Assembly (NCBI RefSeq): GCF_001425755.1
Contig: NZ_LMDH01000001.1
Coordinates: 3,680,040-3,744,039, forward strand
Direction: 5' to 3'
Source: Aeromicrobium sp. Root344
GTDB lineage: Bacteria > Actinomycetota > Actinomycetes > Propionibacteriales > Nocardioidaceae
Length of the DNA: 64,000 nucleotides
Positions 17,003 through 24,986 of this stretch are shown here, in pieces (the stretch's first letter is position 1; each line of letters opens with the position of its first letter). The translations under genes and the position numbers were made by a program. The notes below the pieces were generated by a model. The model searched no databases. It had not been told where the DNA came from and saw only the letters and a list, made by a program, of their open reading frames with translations.

Positions 17003-17056
17003 TTGACATTTAGCCCGAGCTGACTATAAGGGCCTAGTCCTTCAGGACTAGGCCCT
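17003..17056 (+). promoter_or_regulatory. Near-consensus promoter overlapped by a hairpin, upstream of the CAP gene
   Basis: TTGACA (17003-17008), 16-nt spacer, TATAAG (17025-17030). A perfect 12-bp stem (17029-17040 with 17045-17056, loop TTCA) begins inside the -10 box and covers the expected transcription start, so the first transcribed bases would fold or the site could bind a regulator. Leads to the CAP gene at 17123. Confidence 0.6.
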
Positions 17057-17122
17057 GCACTTCGGGGTTCTGCCTCCCCGCTCCCCGCACCTGTCTTATG
17101 GTGTGGGTGGGAGGGAGAACCC

Positions 17123-17581
17123 ATGAAGAAAATACTGAACCCGCGCGCTCTTGCGGGAGCTGTGGCAATGGTGCTGTTGGTCCTGGCGTCTGCACCGGCA
17201 TCTGCCGTGACGTCGACGACGTACGAGAGTGACGTCATCAAGTGGACCAACGTCAAGCGAGTCGACCGGGACAAGGTCGCAGTGAAGTCCCAGTCGTGCG
17301 TCGACCGCTATGCGGAGAAGCAGGCCGCATGGATGGCCAGTCACGGCGAGCTCAAGCACCAGAGCATGTCAACCATCCTCAACGCCTGCGGCCTGTCGCT
17401 GGTGTCGGAGAACATCGCGTACGGCTACGGGACCGGTGGTCGCGTCGTCAGTGCGTGGATGAGGTCGCCGGGACACCGGGCCAACCTGCTGAACTCCAAG
17501 GTCCGCTGGATCGGCGTCGGCGCCGTCCAGGACGACGACGGAGTGTGGTGGGTGTCGCAGGTGTTCGGTCGAAAGCAGTGA
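17123..17581 (+). CDS. Secreted CAP-domain (SCP-like) protein
   Basis: 152 residues. Signal peptide MKKILNPRALAGAVAMVLLVLASAPASA, cleaved about residue 28. The CAP (PF00188) domain follows: HGELKHQSM holds the first His, SENIAYGYGTGG the Glu and glycine turn, and WMRSPGHRANLLN is the most conserved block with the second His. Bacterial CAP proteins are secreted; function is poorly known. GGGAGGGAG lies just before the ATG. A long leader from the promoter at 17003 and a following terminator make it a monocistronic unit. Confidence 0.9.
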   Translation: MKKILNPRALAGAVAMVLLVLASAPASAVTSTTYESDVIKWTNVKRVDRDKVAVKSQSCVDRYAEKQAAWMASHGELKHQSMSTILNACGLSLVSENIAYGYGTGGRVVSAWMRSPGHRANLLNSKVRWIGVGAVQDDDGVWWVSQVFGRKQ

Positions 17582-17585
17582 CCGT

Positions 17586-17621
17586 TTCCGGGTGGTGAAT
17601 TTTTCAACTCACCACCCGGAA
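17586..17621 (+). terminator. Terminator after the CAP gene
   Basis: Thirteen-bp perfect stem (17586-17598 with 17609-17621) with a 10-nt loop, five nt after the CAP stop codon. Confidence 0.8.
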
Positions 17622-17792
17622 GGCTTTCCCTTTGGGGTTCGCTGTGCCCTAGGCTTGTCGGCAGTTGCACGACGTTGGGCCGTAAGAATGAATGAGTTCC
17701 TCTCGGGGTGTCTAGTTCTTCTCGAAGGTTGGATGTACGTCGCGACAGTCATTCGCGAAAGTCGTGAATGAACTCGCCAAGAGGAGTTAGAC

Positions 17793-17996
17793 ATGGCAAC
17801 AGGAACCGTCAAGTGGTTCAACGCTGACAAGGGCTTCGGATTCATCGCCCCTGACGACGGCAGCGAAGACGTCTTCGCGCACTTCAGCGCGATCCAGTCG
17901 AGCGGCTACCGCTCGCTGAACGAGAACCAGAAGGTCGAGTTCGACGTCGAGCAGGGCCAGAAGGGCCTGCAGGCCGCGAACATCCGGCCCCTTTAA
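17793..17996 (+). CDS. cspA: Cold shock protein (CspA family)
   Basis: 67 residues. A five-stranded OB-fold single-stranded RNA/DNA-binding protein. Signature: [15 protein letters not shown] with RNP1, then DVFAHFSAI as RNP2. AGGAG lies seven nt before the ATG. About 210 nt separate it from the previous gene; the stretch holds the CAP terminator and then a leader of at least 100 nt, typical for csp genes whose 5' UTR controls expression, though I cannot name a specific structure in it. Confidence 0.96.
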   Translation: MATGTVKWFNADKGFGFIAPDDGSEDVFAHFSAIQSSGYRSLNENQKVEFDVEQGQKGLQAANIRPL

Positions 17997-18032
17997 ACAG
18001 GTCGAAGAGCTCGCGAGAGCAGAGTTGAAGAG

Positions 18033-18066
18033 CAGAACGCCACGACCCTCGGGTCGTGGCGTTCTG
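18033..18066. terminator. Strong terminator hairpin after cspA
   Basis: Sixteen-bp perfect stem (18033-18048 with 18051-18066), minimal loop, between cspA and the convergent small ORF. Confidence 0.85.
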
Positions 18067-18081
18067 TCGTTCAGGCGTACG

Positions 18082-18258
18082 TCAGAGGTGGCCGCACTCG
18101 TCCCACGCGTGCCGGCCGTACTCGGCGCTCGGCGCGTTCTCGAGATAGCTGACGTCGGTGTCGGGCTTGGCGTGCCGCGGGGCAAGGCGATGAGCCGGGA
18201 ACCTGGCCGAGGCCTCGGCCACCTGCTGCGAATCGATCTCGAACGTGGACTCGTCCAT
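18082..18258 (-). CDS. Small 58-residue protein, unknown
   Basis: A short gene with a strong ribosome binding site (GAGGAGAG, six nt before the ATG at 18258). The product begins MDESTFEIDSQQVAEASARF, is rich in Ala and charged residues, and ends HAWDECGHL with one Cys and a final His. No signal peptide, membrane helix or known domain. It fills an otherwise gene-free stretch between the cspA terminator and the next gene, is in the same direction as the lipoprotein gene, and has typical high third-position GC, all arguing that it is real. Could be conserved in the genus; function cannot be given. Confidence 0.6.
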   Translation of the reverse strand: MDESTFEIDSQQVAEASARFPAHRLAPRHAKPDTDVSYLENAPSAEYGRHAWDECGHL

Positions 18259-18339
18259 GGGGCTCTCCTCTGCTCACGGGCGTTGACCTGAGGATATCCT
18301 CATGTTTGCCCGCCGGGTAACCCTTACGCCCCGGTAGCT

Positions 18340-19440
18340 TCAGAGCGTCACGCGCAGGATCCGGTCGTCGCGGTCGCGCAGGTCTCCGCGGCCGTCGGTG
18401 TTGCTGGTGGTCACCCACAGAGCGCCGTCCGGAGCGGTCACGATCGTGCGGATGCGCCCATGGTCGCCGCTGAAGTACGCCTTGGGCTTGCCCGCCTCGG
18501 TCCCGTCGAGCGGTACCGCGAACATGCACTCACCCTGCAGTGCGCCGAGGAATGCGGTCGACCGGGTGATGGTGACGCCTGCTGGGGAGCACTCGTCGGT
18601 GCCCCAGGTGACCTTGGGGTTGACGAGGTCGTCGTTCTCGGACGTGCCCTCGACCTCTGGCCAGCCGTAGTTGCTACCCGGCTCGATGAGGTTGAGCTCA
18701 TCCTTCGCCTTGTCGCCGAACTCGGTGGCCCACAGCCGGCCGTCCGCGTCGTAGGCGAGGCCCTCGATGTTGCGGTGGCCGTACGACCACGTGCGGTTGT
18801 CGAACGGGTTGTCGGCGGCTGCCTTGCCGTCCCGGGTGATGCGCAGGACCTTGCCGTTGAGCGAGTCCCTGTCCTGGGCCAGTGCGCCGTCACCGGCGTC
18901 GCCGGTCGAGACGAACAGGTTGCCGTCGCCGTCGAACAACAGGCGGCCACCGTGGTGCCGGGCGCCGATCGCGATGCCGGTCAGGATCGGCTTCTGCGAG
19001 GCGATCGACCCGCCCTTGAGCGTGAGACGTACGACCCGGTTGTCCGTGTCGGTCGTGACGAAGGCGAACAGCGTCGACTCGTCGTCTGGCGCCAGGGCGA
19101 GCCCCAGGAGGCCACCCTCTCCCCCGGCGCCGCCCGTGGCGCCGGCGACGTCGCCGACCTTGGAGACCTCGCCCGACGTCGAGATGCGGACGATTGATCC
19201 CTCGTCGCGCTGCGAGACGAGGGCGTCACCGCTCTCGAGGAACACGATGTCCCATGGCACATTGAGCCCGGACGCGATCGTGGAGGCGATCTTGGGTGCG
19301 ACGCTGGTGGGGGTCGCGGTCGTGGTGGGACGCGCGGTCGGCGTACGTGTGGGGCTCGGCTTCTCGCCGTCACTGCCGCATCCCACAAGGGTCGCGGCAC
19401 CGATCGCGGCGAGTCCGGTCAACAGGCTTCGGCGTTCCAT
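18340..19440 (-). CDS. PQQ-dependent sugar dehydrogenase-like lipoprotein
   Basis: 366 residues. The N-terminus MERRSLLTGLAAIGAATLVGCGSD combines a twin-arginine-like start with a lipobox (LVGC), so the protein is probably exported folded and anchored as a lipoprotein; a Thr/Pro linker (about 28-48) follows. The rest is a six-bladed beta-propeller of the glucose/sorbosone dehydrogenase family (GSDH): LNVPWDIVFLESGDALVS, ARHHGGRLLFDGDGNLFVSTGDAG and GHRNIEGLAYDADGRLW. Such enzymes oxidise sugars with PQQ or a molybdopterin-free variant; the true substrate is unknown. Confidence 0.88.
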   Translation of the reverse strand: MERRSLLTGLAAIGAATLVGCGSDGEKPSPTRTPTARPTTTATPTSVAPKIASTIASGLNVPWDIVFLESGDALVSQRDEGSIVRISTSGEVSKVGDVAGATGGAGGEGGLLGLALAPDDESTLFAFVTTDTDNRVVRLTLKGGSIASQKPILTGIAIGARHHGGRLLFDGDGNLFVSTGDAGDGALAQDRDSLNGKVLRITRDGKAAADNPFDNRTWSYGHRNIEGLAYDADGRLWATEFGDKAKDELNLIEPGSNYGWPEVEGTSENDDLVNPKVTWGTDECSPAGVTITRSTAFLGALQGECMFAVPLDGTEAGKPKAYFSGDHGRIRTIVTAPDGALWVTTSNTDGRGDLRDRDDRILRVTL

Positions 19441-19531
19441 GCACCGATCATGCCGGTCCCGGCCCGACTGCGACAGCCCGTCCGCGCATCCTCGAGATGT
19501 AGGTCGTGGGATACGCCTCTAATCTGGAGAA

Positions 19532-21196
19532 ATGCCACCTCTCCTCGGCGGTCGATACCGTCTCGACAAGCTCATCGGTGGCGGCGGCATGGGCGAGGTC
19601 TGGCAGGGCCATGACGAAGTCCTCGACCGCTCCGTGGCCATCAAGATCATCCGCCCGCACCTCGCCGACGACGAGAACGTACGCGCGCGGCTGCGGGTCG
19701 AGGCGCAGCTGGCCGGCAAGCTGCACCATCCGGGCATCGTCGACGTGTTCGACTACGGCGAGGACGAGGAGGACGGCAAGCCGGTGCCGTTCCTGGTGAT
19801 GCCGCTGATCGACGGCGCTCCCCTGTCGGCCCTGCTGGCCGAGCGCGGCGAGCTCTCGACCGGCGAGACGATGGCCATCGTGTCCGGCATCGCGGCCGCC
19901 TTGGAGGTGGCGCACGAGGCCGGCATCGTGCACCGCGACCTCAAGCCGGGCAACATCCTGGTGACGCCTGACGGACGGGTCATGCTCGTGGACTTCGGCA
20001 TCGCGCACGCCGCCGGCGGCGAGCCACTGACCCAGACCGGCGCGCTGGTCGGCACTGCGGACTACCTGAGCCCGGAGCAGGCTGCCGGACGTACGGCGAC
20101 CTCGGTGTCAGACCTCTACTCGCTCGGCGTCGTGGCGTACGCGTGTCTCACCGGAGGCCTGCCGTTCCACCGCGACAGCGACATCGCGACGGCGCTCGCC
20201 CACCTCCAGGACGACGTTCCCGACCTGCCGGAGACCGTGCCCGACGACGCCAGGACCCTCGTCGACGCGTTGCTGGCCAAGGAGCCCACCGCGCGACCGT
20301 CCTCCGCCCATGCGGTGTCCGTGGCGGCAGCCGCCATGGCCACGTCGATCCCCGCTCCCCCGGGTCATGCGCCCGAGATGAGTGGCGAGCCCACCATGCC
20401 CGACGCTGCGGCCCGGCCAGGCGGCACGCTGCCGGGCATCGTCGAGCGTCCGGTGAGCGTCGGCGCACCGGCCGACGACCCGGCAACGCTTGTGACACCG
20501 CCGACCAGTGGCAGCGTCGTGGCCGCGGAGCACGAGCGCCGTCGTCGCCCGCGTCGCATGGTCCTGCTCAGCTCGGCACTCATCGTCCTGGTCGCCGCCG
20601 CTCTCGGCTGGATGCTTCTCGGCGGTGGCGCCGACACGGTGACCGTGCCCAATGTGGACGGGAAGTCCCAGGGCGCAGCCACGGCGCTGCTCGAGAAGGC
20701 TGGGCTCGACGTCGACATCCACAAGGTCAACGTCGCGCATGCCAAAGCCGGAGAAGTCGTCCGCCAGACGCCGACGGCGGGCACCGACGTCGACAAGGGC
20801 GCGACCATCACCCTGTCGGTCGCCACCGGACGCGTACGCATACCGGTCGACCAGCTCAAGAGATCCACGTACGACGAGGCCGTGGCGATCCTCGACAAGC
20901 TCGGGCTCGAGGCTGAGCCCACCTATGCCACGGACGACGCAGCCGCCGGCACCGTGATCGCGGTCGACCCGAGCGGCACCGCCAAGATCGGGTCGACCGT
21001 GATGCTGACGGTCTCCAACGGGTTCGGCGCACCGAAATCGTCCGATGAGGACAAGGGGAAGGGCAAGGGCAAGGACCCGAAGGACGAGAAGAAGCCGCCG
21101 GCCAAGGACACCAAGGGGTCGACGAAGCCCACCAAGGAGCCGCCCTCCCCCGCGCCCACGACGACGCCCACCGAGGAGCCGTCCACCGCCCCGTGA
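19532..21196 (+). CDS. Ser/Thr protein kinase with two PASTA domains
   Basis: 554 residues. Kinase domain about 8-270: glycine loop GGGGMGEV, Lys38 (VAIK), catalytic loop HRDLKPGN with Asp136, DFG at 154-156, and the activation segment TQTGALVGTADYLSPEQ. A Pro-rich juxtamembrane linker, one transmembrane helix (about 345-365), then two PASTA repeats (about 370-500), which bind peptidoglycan fragments, and a Lys/Pro/Thr tail. This is the PknB/StkP architecture, usually with three to four PASTA units, so this one is short. TAATCT at 19520-19525 lies six nt before the ATG. It stands alone, not in the usual cell-division cluster. Confidence 0.93.
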   Translation: MPPLLGGRYRLDKLIGGGGMGEVWQGHDEVLDRSVAIKIIRPHLADDENVRARLRVEAQLAGKLHHPGIVDVFDYGEDEEDGKPVPFLVMPLIDGAPLSALLAERGELSTGETMAIVSGIAAALEVAHEAGIVHRDLKPGNILVTPDGRVMLVDFGIAHAAGGEPLTQTGALVGTADYLSPEQAAGRTATSVSDLYSLGVVAYACLTGGLPFHRDSDIATALAHLQDDVPDLPETVPDDARTLVDALLAKEPTARPSSAHAVSVAAAAMATSIPAPPGHAPEMSGEPTMPDAAARPGGTLPGIVERPVSVGAPADDPATLVTPPTSGSVVAAEHERRRRPRRMVLLSSALIVLVAAALGWMLLGGGADTVTVPNVDGKSQGAATALLEKAGLDVDIHKVNVAHAKAGEVVRQTPTAGTDVDKGATITLSVATGRVRIPVDQLKRSTYDEAVAILDKLGLEAEPTYATDDAAAGTVIAVDPSGTAKIGSTVMLTVSNGFGAPKSSDEDKGKGKGKDPKDEKKPPAKDTKGSTKPTKEPPSPAPTTTPTEEPSTAP

Positions 21197-21268
21197 GGCA
21201 GTCGGGGAATGCCCACCAACCTCGTACCGTTGAACATGACGTACGGAGTTTTCCTATGAGAGGCAGTC

Positions 21269-21655
21269 ATGAGCACCGTCACCCTGACCAAGGACACCAT
21301 CGACGACGTCATCGGCGCTGAGGGCATCACCCTCGTCGACTGGTGGGCCGAATGGTGCGGACCCTGCAAGCAGTTCGGCCCGGTCTTCGAAGCCGCCAGC
21401 GAGCAGCACACCGACGTCGTCTTCGGCAAGATCGACACCGAGGACCAGCGTGAGCTCGCCGCTGCCGCCCAGATCACCTCGATCCCGACGCTGATGGCAT
21501 TCCGTGACGGCGTCCTGGTCTTCTCGCAGCCCGGTGCGCTTCCGGCGGCCGGCCTCGAGCAGATCATCACCGCGGTCAAGGACCTCGACATGGACGACGT
21601 GCGCCGTCAGATCGCCGCCCAGGAGGCCGAAGCGCCCGAGGCTCAGCAAGCCTGA
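21269..21655 (+). CDS. trxA: Thioredoxin
   Basis: 128 residues. Redox motif WAEWCGPCKQF with Cys30 and Cys33, the cis-proline region ITSIPTLMAFRDG, and a C-terminal extension of about 20 residues ending in AQEAEAPEAQQA. Reduces protein disulfides using thioredoxin reductase. GAGAGGCA lies just upstream of the ATG. Convergent with the next small gene. Confidence 0.94.
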   Translation: MSTVTLTKDTIDDVIGAEGITLVDWWAEWCGPCKQFGPVFEAASEQHTDVVFGKIDTEDQRELAAAAQITSIPTLMAFRDGVLVFSQPGALPAAGLEQIITAVKDLDMDDVRRQIAAQEAEAPEAQQA

Positions 21656-21666
21656 CGGCTAGGCGC

Positions 21667-21939
21667 CTATTTCTTCTCGCACGCGATCCCGTCCTTGTCG
21701 CGGTCGCGCTTGGTGTTCTTGTTGTAGACCGCCTTGTTGCGGGTGAAGTTGGTGACGGGAGTCCCCGACGTGTGGTCGTGGGCCCCGGGCTTGCCGACGC
21801 CGTGCTTGTAGTCCTTGTTGAGCTTCTTGCAGCTGCTGTAGGACTTGACCGCGGCCTCGGCCGGGTAGGACGTCGCGGCGACCACGCCCAAGCCAAGGGC
21901 AGTGGTGCAACACGCGACGACGAGCTTCTTGATGATCAT
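21667..21939 (-). CDS. Secreted Excalibur calcium-binding domain protein
   Basis: 90 residues from ATG at 21939 (GGGAGGGAA upstream); a longer frame adds 19 unlikely residues. MIIKKLVVACCTTALGLGVVAATSYPAEAA is a signal peptide. The mature protein is about 60 residues of Excalibur type: YSSCKKLNKDYKHGVG, then VYNKNTKRDRDKDGIACEKK with the DxDxDGxxCE calcium loop and two Cys for a disulfide. Extracellular; role unknown. Confidence 0.9.
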   Translation of the reverse strand: MIIKKLVVACCTTALGLGVVAATSYPAEAAVKSYSSCKKLNKDYKHGVGKPGAHDHTSGTPVTNFTRNKAVYNKNTKRDRDKDGIACEKK

Positions 21940-22034
21940 GGGTTCCCTCCCGTGAAGACAGTGACTCTCGAATCCTCGGTCACGTCGCCGCGGCACGGGC
22001 GGGTTTGGTCAAAGATGGCTCCAACGGGCCATGC

Positions 22035-22823
22035 TCAGGCTACGACTGTCGTCGAAGCCCCCGGATCGACCCAGGTGACCCGATCGGCGTACGCCGAAGT
22101 GGCAAGCACCTGCTCCGCGACGTCGCGGCCCTGCTGGAAGTGCGACCACCCTTCGTAGTGCACGGGTACGACCGCGGCCGGCTTGACGAGGTCGAGCAGC
22201 TCGGCACCCTGCCGGGCGTCCATCGTGTAGCGGAACCACCCGGTGAGGTAGCGGAACCGCACCGAGCCGAGATGCATCAGCAGCGTGCCGATGTCGAGCC
22301 GCGACGCGACCTCGCGCAACCCGCGGTAGAGCACCGTGTCGCCGGTCATCCAGAACGCACCGTGCTGCTGACCCGCCCACTGCAGGGCGAAGCCGATGAC
22401 GGGGCCGGTGATCGGGTTGAGGCCGACCGGACCGTGCTGGCACGGCGTCGCGGTGACGGTGATCGTCTCCTTGCCGGGCGCCTCCAGCGTCCAGGTGTCC
22501 CACGGTGCCAGGCCGATCGCGCCACCACCGAGCTTCTTGGCCGCCTTCGTGGTCGTCAGCACGGTGCCGAGCTGCGGCAGCATCGAGACGCCCGTGGGGT
22601 CGAGGTTGTCGGCGTGATGATGGTGGCTGATCAGCACGGCATCGATCGGGCCGAGCTCATCAGGTGTCACCGAGGGGCCGACGAGCTTGCTCGACATCGT
22701 GCCCCAGCCGAAGAAGTAGCGCCGCCCGGGCGGGTCGAACGTCGGATCGGTGAGGATGCGCCATCCGCCGAACTCGAGGAGGGCGGTCGGACCGCCGATG
22801 TGCGTGATGGTGACAGCTGTCAT
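22035..22823 (-). CDS. MBL-fold metallo-hydrolase (UlaG-like)
   Basis: 262 residues from ATG at 22823. The beta-lactamase-fold signature is ISHHHHADNLD near residue 67, with later metal ligands around MTGDTVLYRG and the final VPVHYEGWSHF. The pattern THIGGPTALLEFGGWRILTDPTFDPPG is typical of the UlaG/YtkL-like branch that hydrolyses lactones or phosphodiesters. It follows the LigB dioxygenase gene by 44 nt in the same direction, so it may be expressed with it and share the palindromic operator. Confidence 0.88.
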   Translation of the reverse strand: MTAVTITHIGGPTALLEFGGWRILTDPTFDPPGRRYFFGWGTMSSKLVGPSVTPDELGPIDAVLISHHHHADNLDPTGVSMLPQLGTVLTTTKAAKKLGGGAIGLAPWDTWTLEAPGKETITVTATPCQHGPVGLNPITGPVIGFALQWAGQQHGAFWMTGDTVLYRGLREVASRLDIGTLLMHLGSVRFRYLTGWFRYTMDARQGAELLDLVKPAAVVPVHYEGWSHFQQGRDVAEQVLATSAYADRVTWVDPGASTTVVA

Positions 22824-22867
22824 GACGGCTCCGTTCAGGTGCCGAACAGCATACGAGCCCCGCGCCG

Positions 22868-23686
22868 TCAGGCGGAGATGAACGACCTCATGCCGACCGA
22901 GCCCATGTCGATCGCCTCGTTGAAGAACTCGATGTCCTCGCCGTCCTCGAGCAGGCTCAGGGCCGCGACCATCGGGCGGTAGTGGTCGTCGGTCGGCACC
23001 GCGATGCGGGCCTCGGACCATGTCGCGTAGGGGTTGACGAGCTTGCCCACCTCGCGATCGCGCAGGGCTGCCGCGGTGTCGGCGTCGAACTGCTCGGCCC
23101 AGTCCCATGCGGAGCCGCCGTCCCACTTGACCCGGCCGAGCGCGTGCACGATGTTGCCGCTGCCGATGAACACGACCCCGCGACGGCGCATCGCGCGGAG
23201 CCGGCCGTAGAGCTGGTAGAGCTCGGGCAGGGGCATCGCGTAGTCGATGCTGATCTGCAGGATCGGCACCTCCGGCGTCGGTGCGAGGTGCTTGAGCACG
23301 CTCCACGTGCCGTGGTCGAGGCCCCACTGCTTGTCGAGCTCGGCCTCGTAGTCGACGAGCTGCTTGGCAAGGAGCCTTGCGACATCGGTGTCACCGACCG
23401 AGTCGTACTGGACGCGGTAGAGCTCGTCGGGGAACCCACCGAAGTCGTAGATGATCTTGTTCTTCGGCGCGTCGGTGATGTGGGTCTGGCCGGGGGTGAG
23501 CCAGTGGGCGCTGATCACGACGATCGCCTGCGCCTCGGGCAGGCCGCGGCCCACCTCGGTCCACTTCTGGGTGAACGAGTTGTCGGCGATGGCGTACATC
23601 GGGTTGCCGTGGCCCACGAAGAGCACGGGCATCAACGGGCTGGGCTGCAGCCGGTTGTCCAGGTCGGAGATCGAGTACGTCGCCAT
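22868..23686 (-). CDS. ygiD: LigB-family extradiol dioxygenase (4,5-DOPA dioxygenase, YgiD type)
   Basis: 272 residues. Class III extradiol dioxygenase: MPVLFVGHGNPM carries one metal His and IVVISAHWLTPGQ a second; further features are GLDHGTWSVLKH and IGSGNIVHAL. YgiD opens the ring of catechols such as L-DOPA or caffeic acid; some actinobacterial relatives detoxify phenolics. AGAGGAA lies upstream of the ATG. Only 39 nt separate the start from the preceding gene, and they hold a perfect TAGTTGA/TCAACTA palindrome, the expected place for a MarR-type or HxlR-type repressor. Confidence 0.9.
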   Translation of the reverse strand: MATYSISDLDNRLQPSPLMPVLFVGHGNPMYAIADNSFTQKWTEVGRGLPEAQAIVVISAHWLTPGQTHITDAPKNKIIYDFGGFPDELYRVQYDSVGDTDVARLLAKQLVDYEAELDKQWGLDHGTWSVLKHLAPTPEVPILQISIDYAMPLPELYQLYGRLRAMRRRGVVFIGSGNIVHALGRVKWDGGSAWDWAEQFDADTAAALRDREVGKLVNPYATWSEARIAVPTDDHYRPMVAALSLLEDGEDIEFFNEAIDMGSVGMRSFISA

Positions 23687-23702
23687 GATGCAATTCCTCT
23701 AG

Positions 23703-23720
23703 TAGTTGATGCTTCAACTA
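23703..23720. promoter_or_regulatory. Palindromic operator of the dioxygenase gene
   Basis: TAGTTGA-TGCT-TCAACTA: two perfect 7-bp half-sites with a 4-nt spacer, 17 nt upstream of the dioxygenase start. The size and symmetry fit a MarR-family dimer. No regulator gene is adjacent; the closest MarR gene is at 12707. Confidence 0.65.
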
Positions 23721-23725
23721 TAGCA

Positions 23726-24238
23726 TCACCACTGGGGCCCTGGCTCCTGCTTGAAGCGATCGGGCATTTGCTGCGCCCATGCGTCGGGCTCCTGCGCGGC
23801 TGAGCGCCTCGTGAGCTCGACGCGCGCGTGCTTGACCGCGGCTTCGGCATCCCAGAACGCACACGCGAAGAGGGAGAAGTCGATCAATCGCCTGCGGCTC
23901 AGGTGGCTGAGCAGCCGCGACACCAGGCTGATCTGCGTACGAGCCTCACCAAGGCTGTCGGGCAGCCATGGCTCCTGGAGGAAGCCCGGCAGCACGCAGA
24001 CCAGCTCGTCGGGGCCGAACAGGTGCCAGAACGCCCCGCGCTCGTGGAACTCGCGCTCCGCCGACAGCACCGTGCCGGGGTCGGTGCCGAGCCACCGACC
24101 CATCTCGGCGGTGTCGAGGTAGTGGGTGAGACGGTCGCGCACGCGGACGTAGCGGCGCACGGTGGGCTCCGCGCGACCCGACGCCTCGCCGGCGAAGAAG
24201 TCGTCGATCAGCGGCCATCCGGGTTCGTCGGGATCCAT
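23726..24238 (-). CDS. Hypothetical protein
   Basis: 170 residues from ATG at 24238 (MDPDEPGWPLIDDFF); the frame is open upstream but runs toward the bluB 3' end. Predicted soluble and helical. Notable pieces: AEPTVRRYVRVRDRLTHYLDT, DELVCVLPGFLQEPWLPDSLG, and a Trp/Pro-rich C-terminus ending EPGPQW. I recognise no domain. RVRDRLTHYL could be part of a DNA-binding or integrase-like fold but that is speculative. It lies between bluB and the dioxygenase operator, co-directional with both. Confidence 0.6.
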   Translation of the reverse strand: MDPDEPGWPLIDDFFAGEASGRAEPTVRRYVRVRDRLTHYLDTAEMGRWLGTDPGTVLSAEREFHERGAFWHLFGPDELVCVLPGFLQEPWLPDSLGEARTQISLVSRLLSHLSRRRLIDFSLFACAFWDAEAAVKHARVELTRRSAAQEPDAWAQQMPDRFKQEPGPQW

Positions 24239-24267
24239 GCCTCGACTCAAGCACCGGGGTCTGACAG

Positions 24268-24912
24268 TCAGCCGGGCCAGGCGTTGTCGGCGAGCAACTC
24301 GGTCAAGGGGCGTACGAAGGTCCAGCTCTCCTGCTCGAGCATCGGTCGAGGATAGAACTCGGTGACGGGTCCGAGGCACAGGATCGCGACGGGCTCGGCG
24401 CCGGCGGGCGCGCCGATCAGCTCGGCGACATGGTCGGGCACGAACAGCGACACCCAGCCCATGCCCAGCCCCTCGGCGCGTGCGGCCAGCCAGAGGTTCT
24501 GGATGGCGCAGGACACCGACGCCAGGTCCATGTGCGGCATCGTGCGACGCCCGAACACGTGCCGGTCACGGTCGTCGCCCAGGGCCACGACCAGCACCTC
24601 GGCGCAGTCGAGGATGCCCTGCACCTTGAGCCGCATGAACTCGTCGCCGCGCTCCCCCATCGCTGCGGCGGTGTGGCGACGCTCGATCTCGACGTGGTCG
24701 TGGAGCGATTGGCGCAACGCGGGATCGGTGACCCGGACGATGCGCCACGGCTGCATCAGTCCGACGCTCGGCGCCTGATGTGCGGCGGCGAGCATCCGGG
24801 CAAGCACGTCCTCGTCGACCGTGCCGCCGGCGAAGTGCCGCATGTCGCGCCGCTCGGCGATGACGCGATAGACCGCGTCGCGGTCCTCCTTGGCGTACGC
24901 GTGCTCGGTCAC
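24268..24912 (-). CDS. bluB: 5,6-dimethylbenzimidazole synthase
   Basis: 214 residues, nitroreductase-like flavoprotein. BluB destroys FMNH2 with oxygen to make DMB, the lower ligand of vitamin B12. Seen: RRDMRHFAGG, the FMN contact HQAPSVGLMQPWRIV, and FGRRTMPHMDLASVSCAIQN with LAARAEGLGMGWVSLF, the block that distinguishes BluB from ordinary nitroreductases. The start at 24912 is a GTG. No other cobalamin gene is adjacent, but the B12-dependent NrdJ is encoded further along. Confidence 0.88.
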   Translation of the reverse strand: MTEHAYAKEDRDAVYRVIAERRDMRHFAGGTVDEDVLARMLAAAHQAPSVGLMQPWRIVRVTDPALRQSLHDHVEIERRHTAAAMGERGDEFMRLKVQGILDCAEVLVVALGDDRDRHVFGRRTMPHMDLASVSCAIQNLWLAARAEGLGMGWVSLFVPDHVAELIGAPAGAEPVAILCLGPVTEFYPRPMLEQESWTFVRPLTELLADNAWPG

Positions 24913-24986
24913 TCGGCTCCCTGCTTCCAGGCCTTGTCCGGGAACTCGGCGGGTGGTGGGCTGATCGTCAGCACTCCCCCACGATG

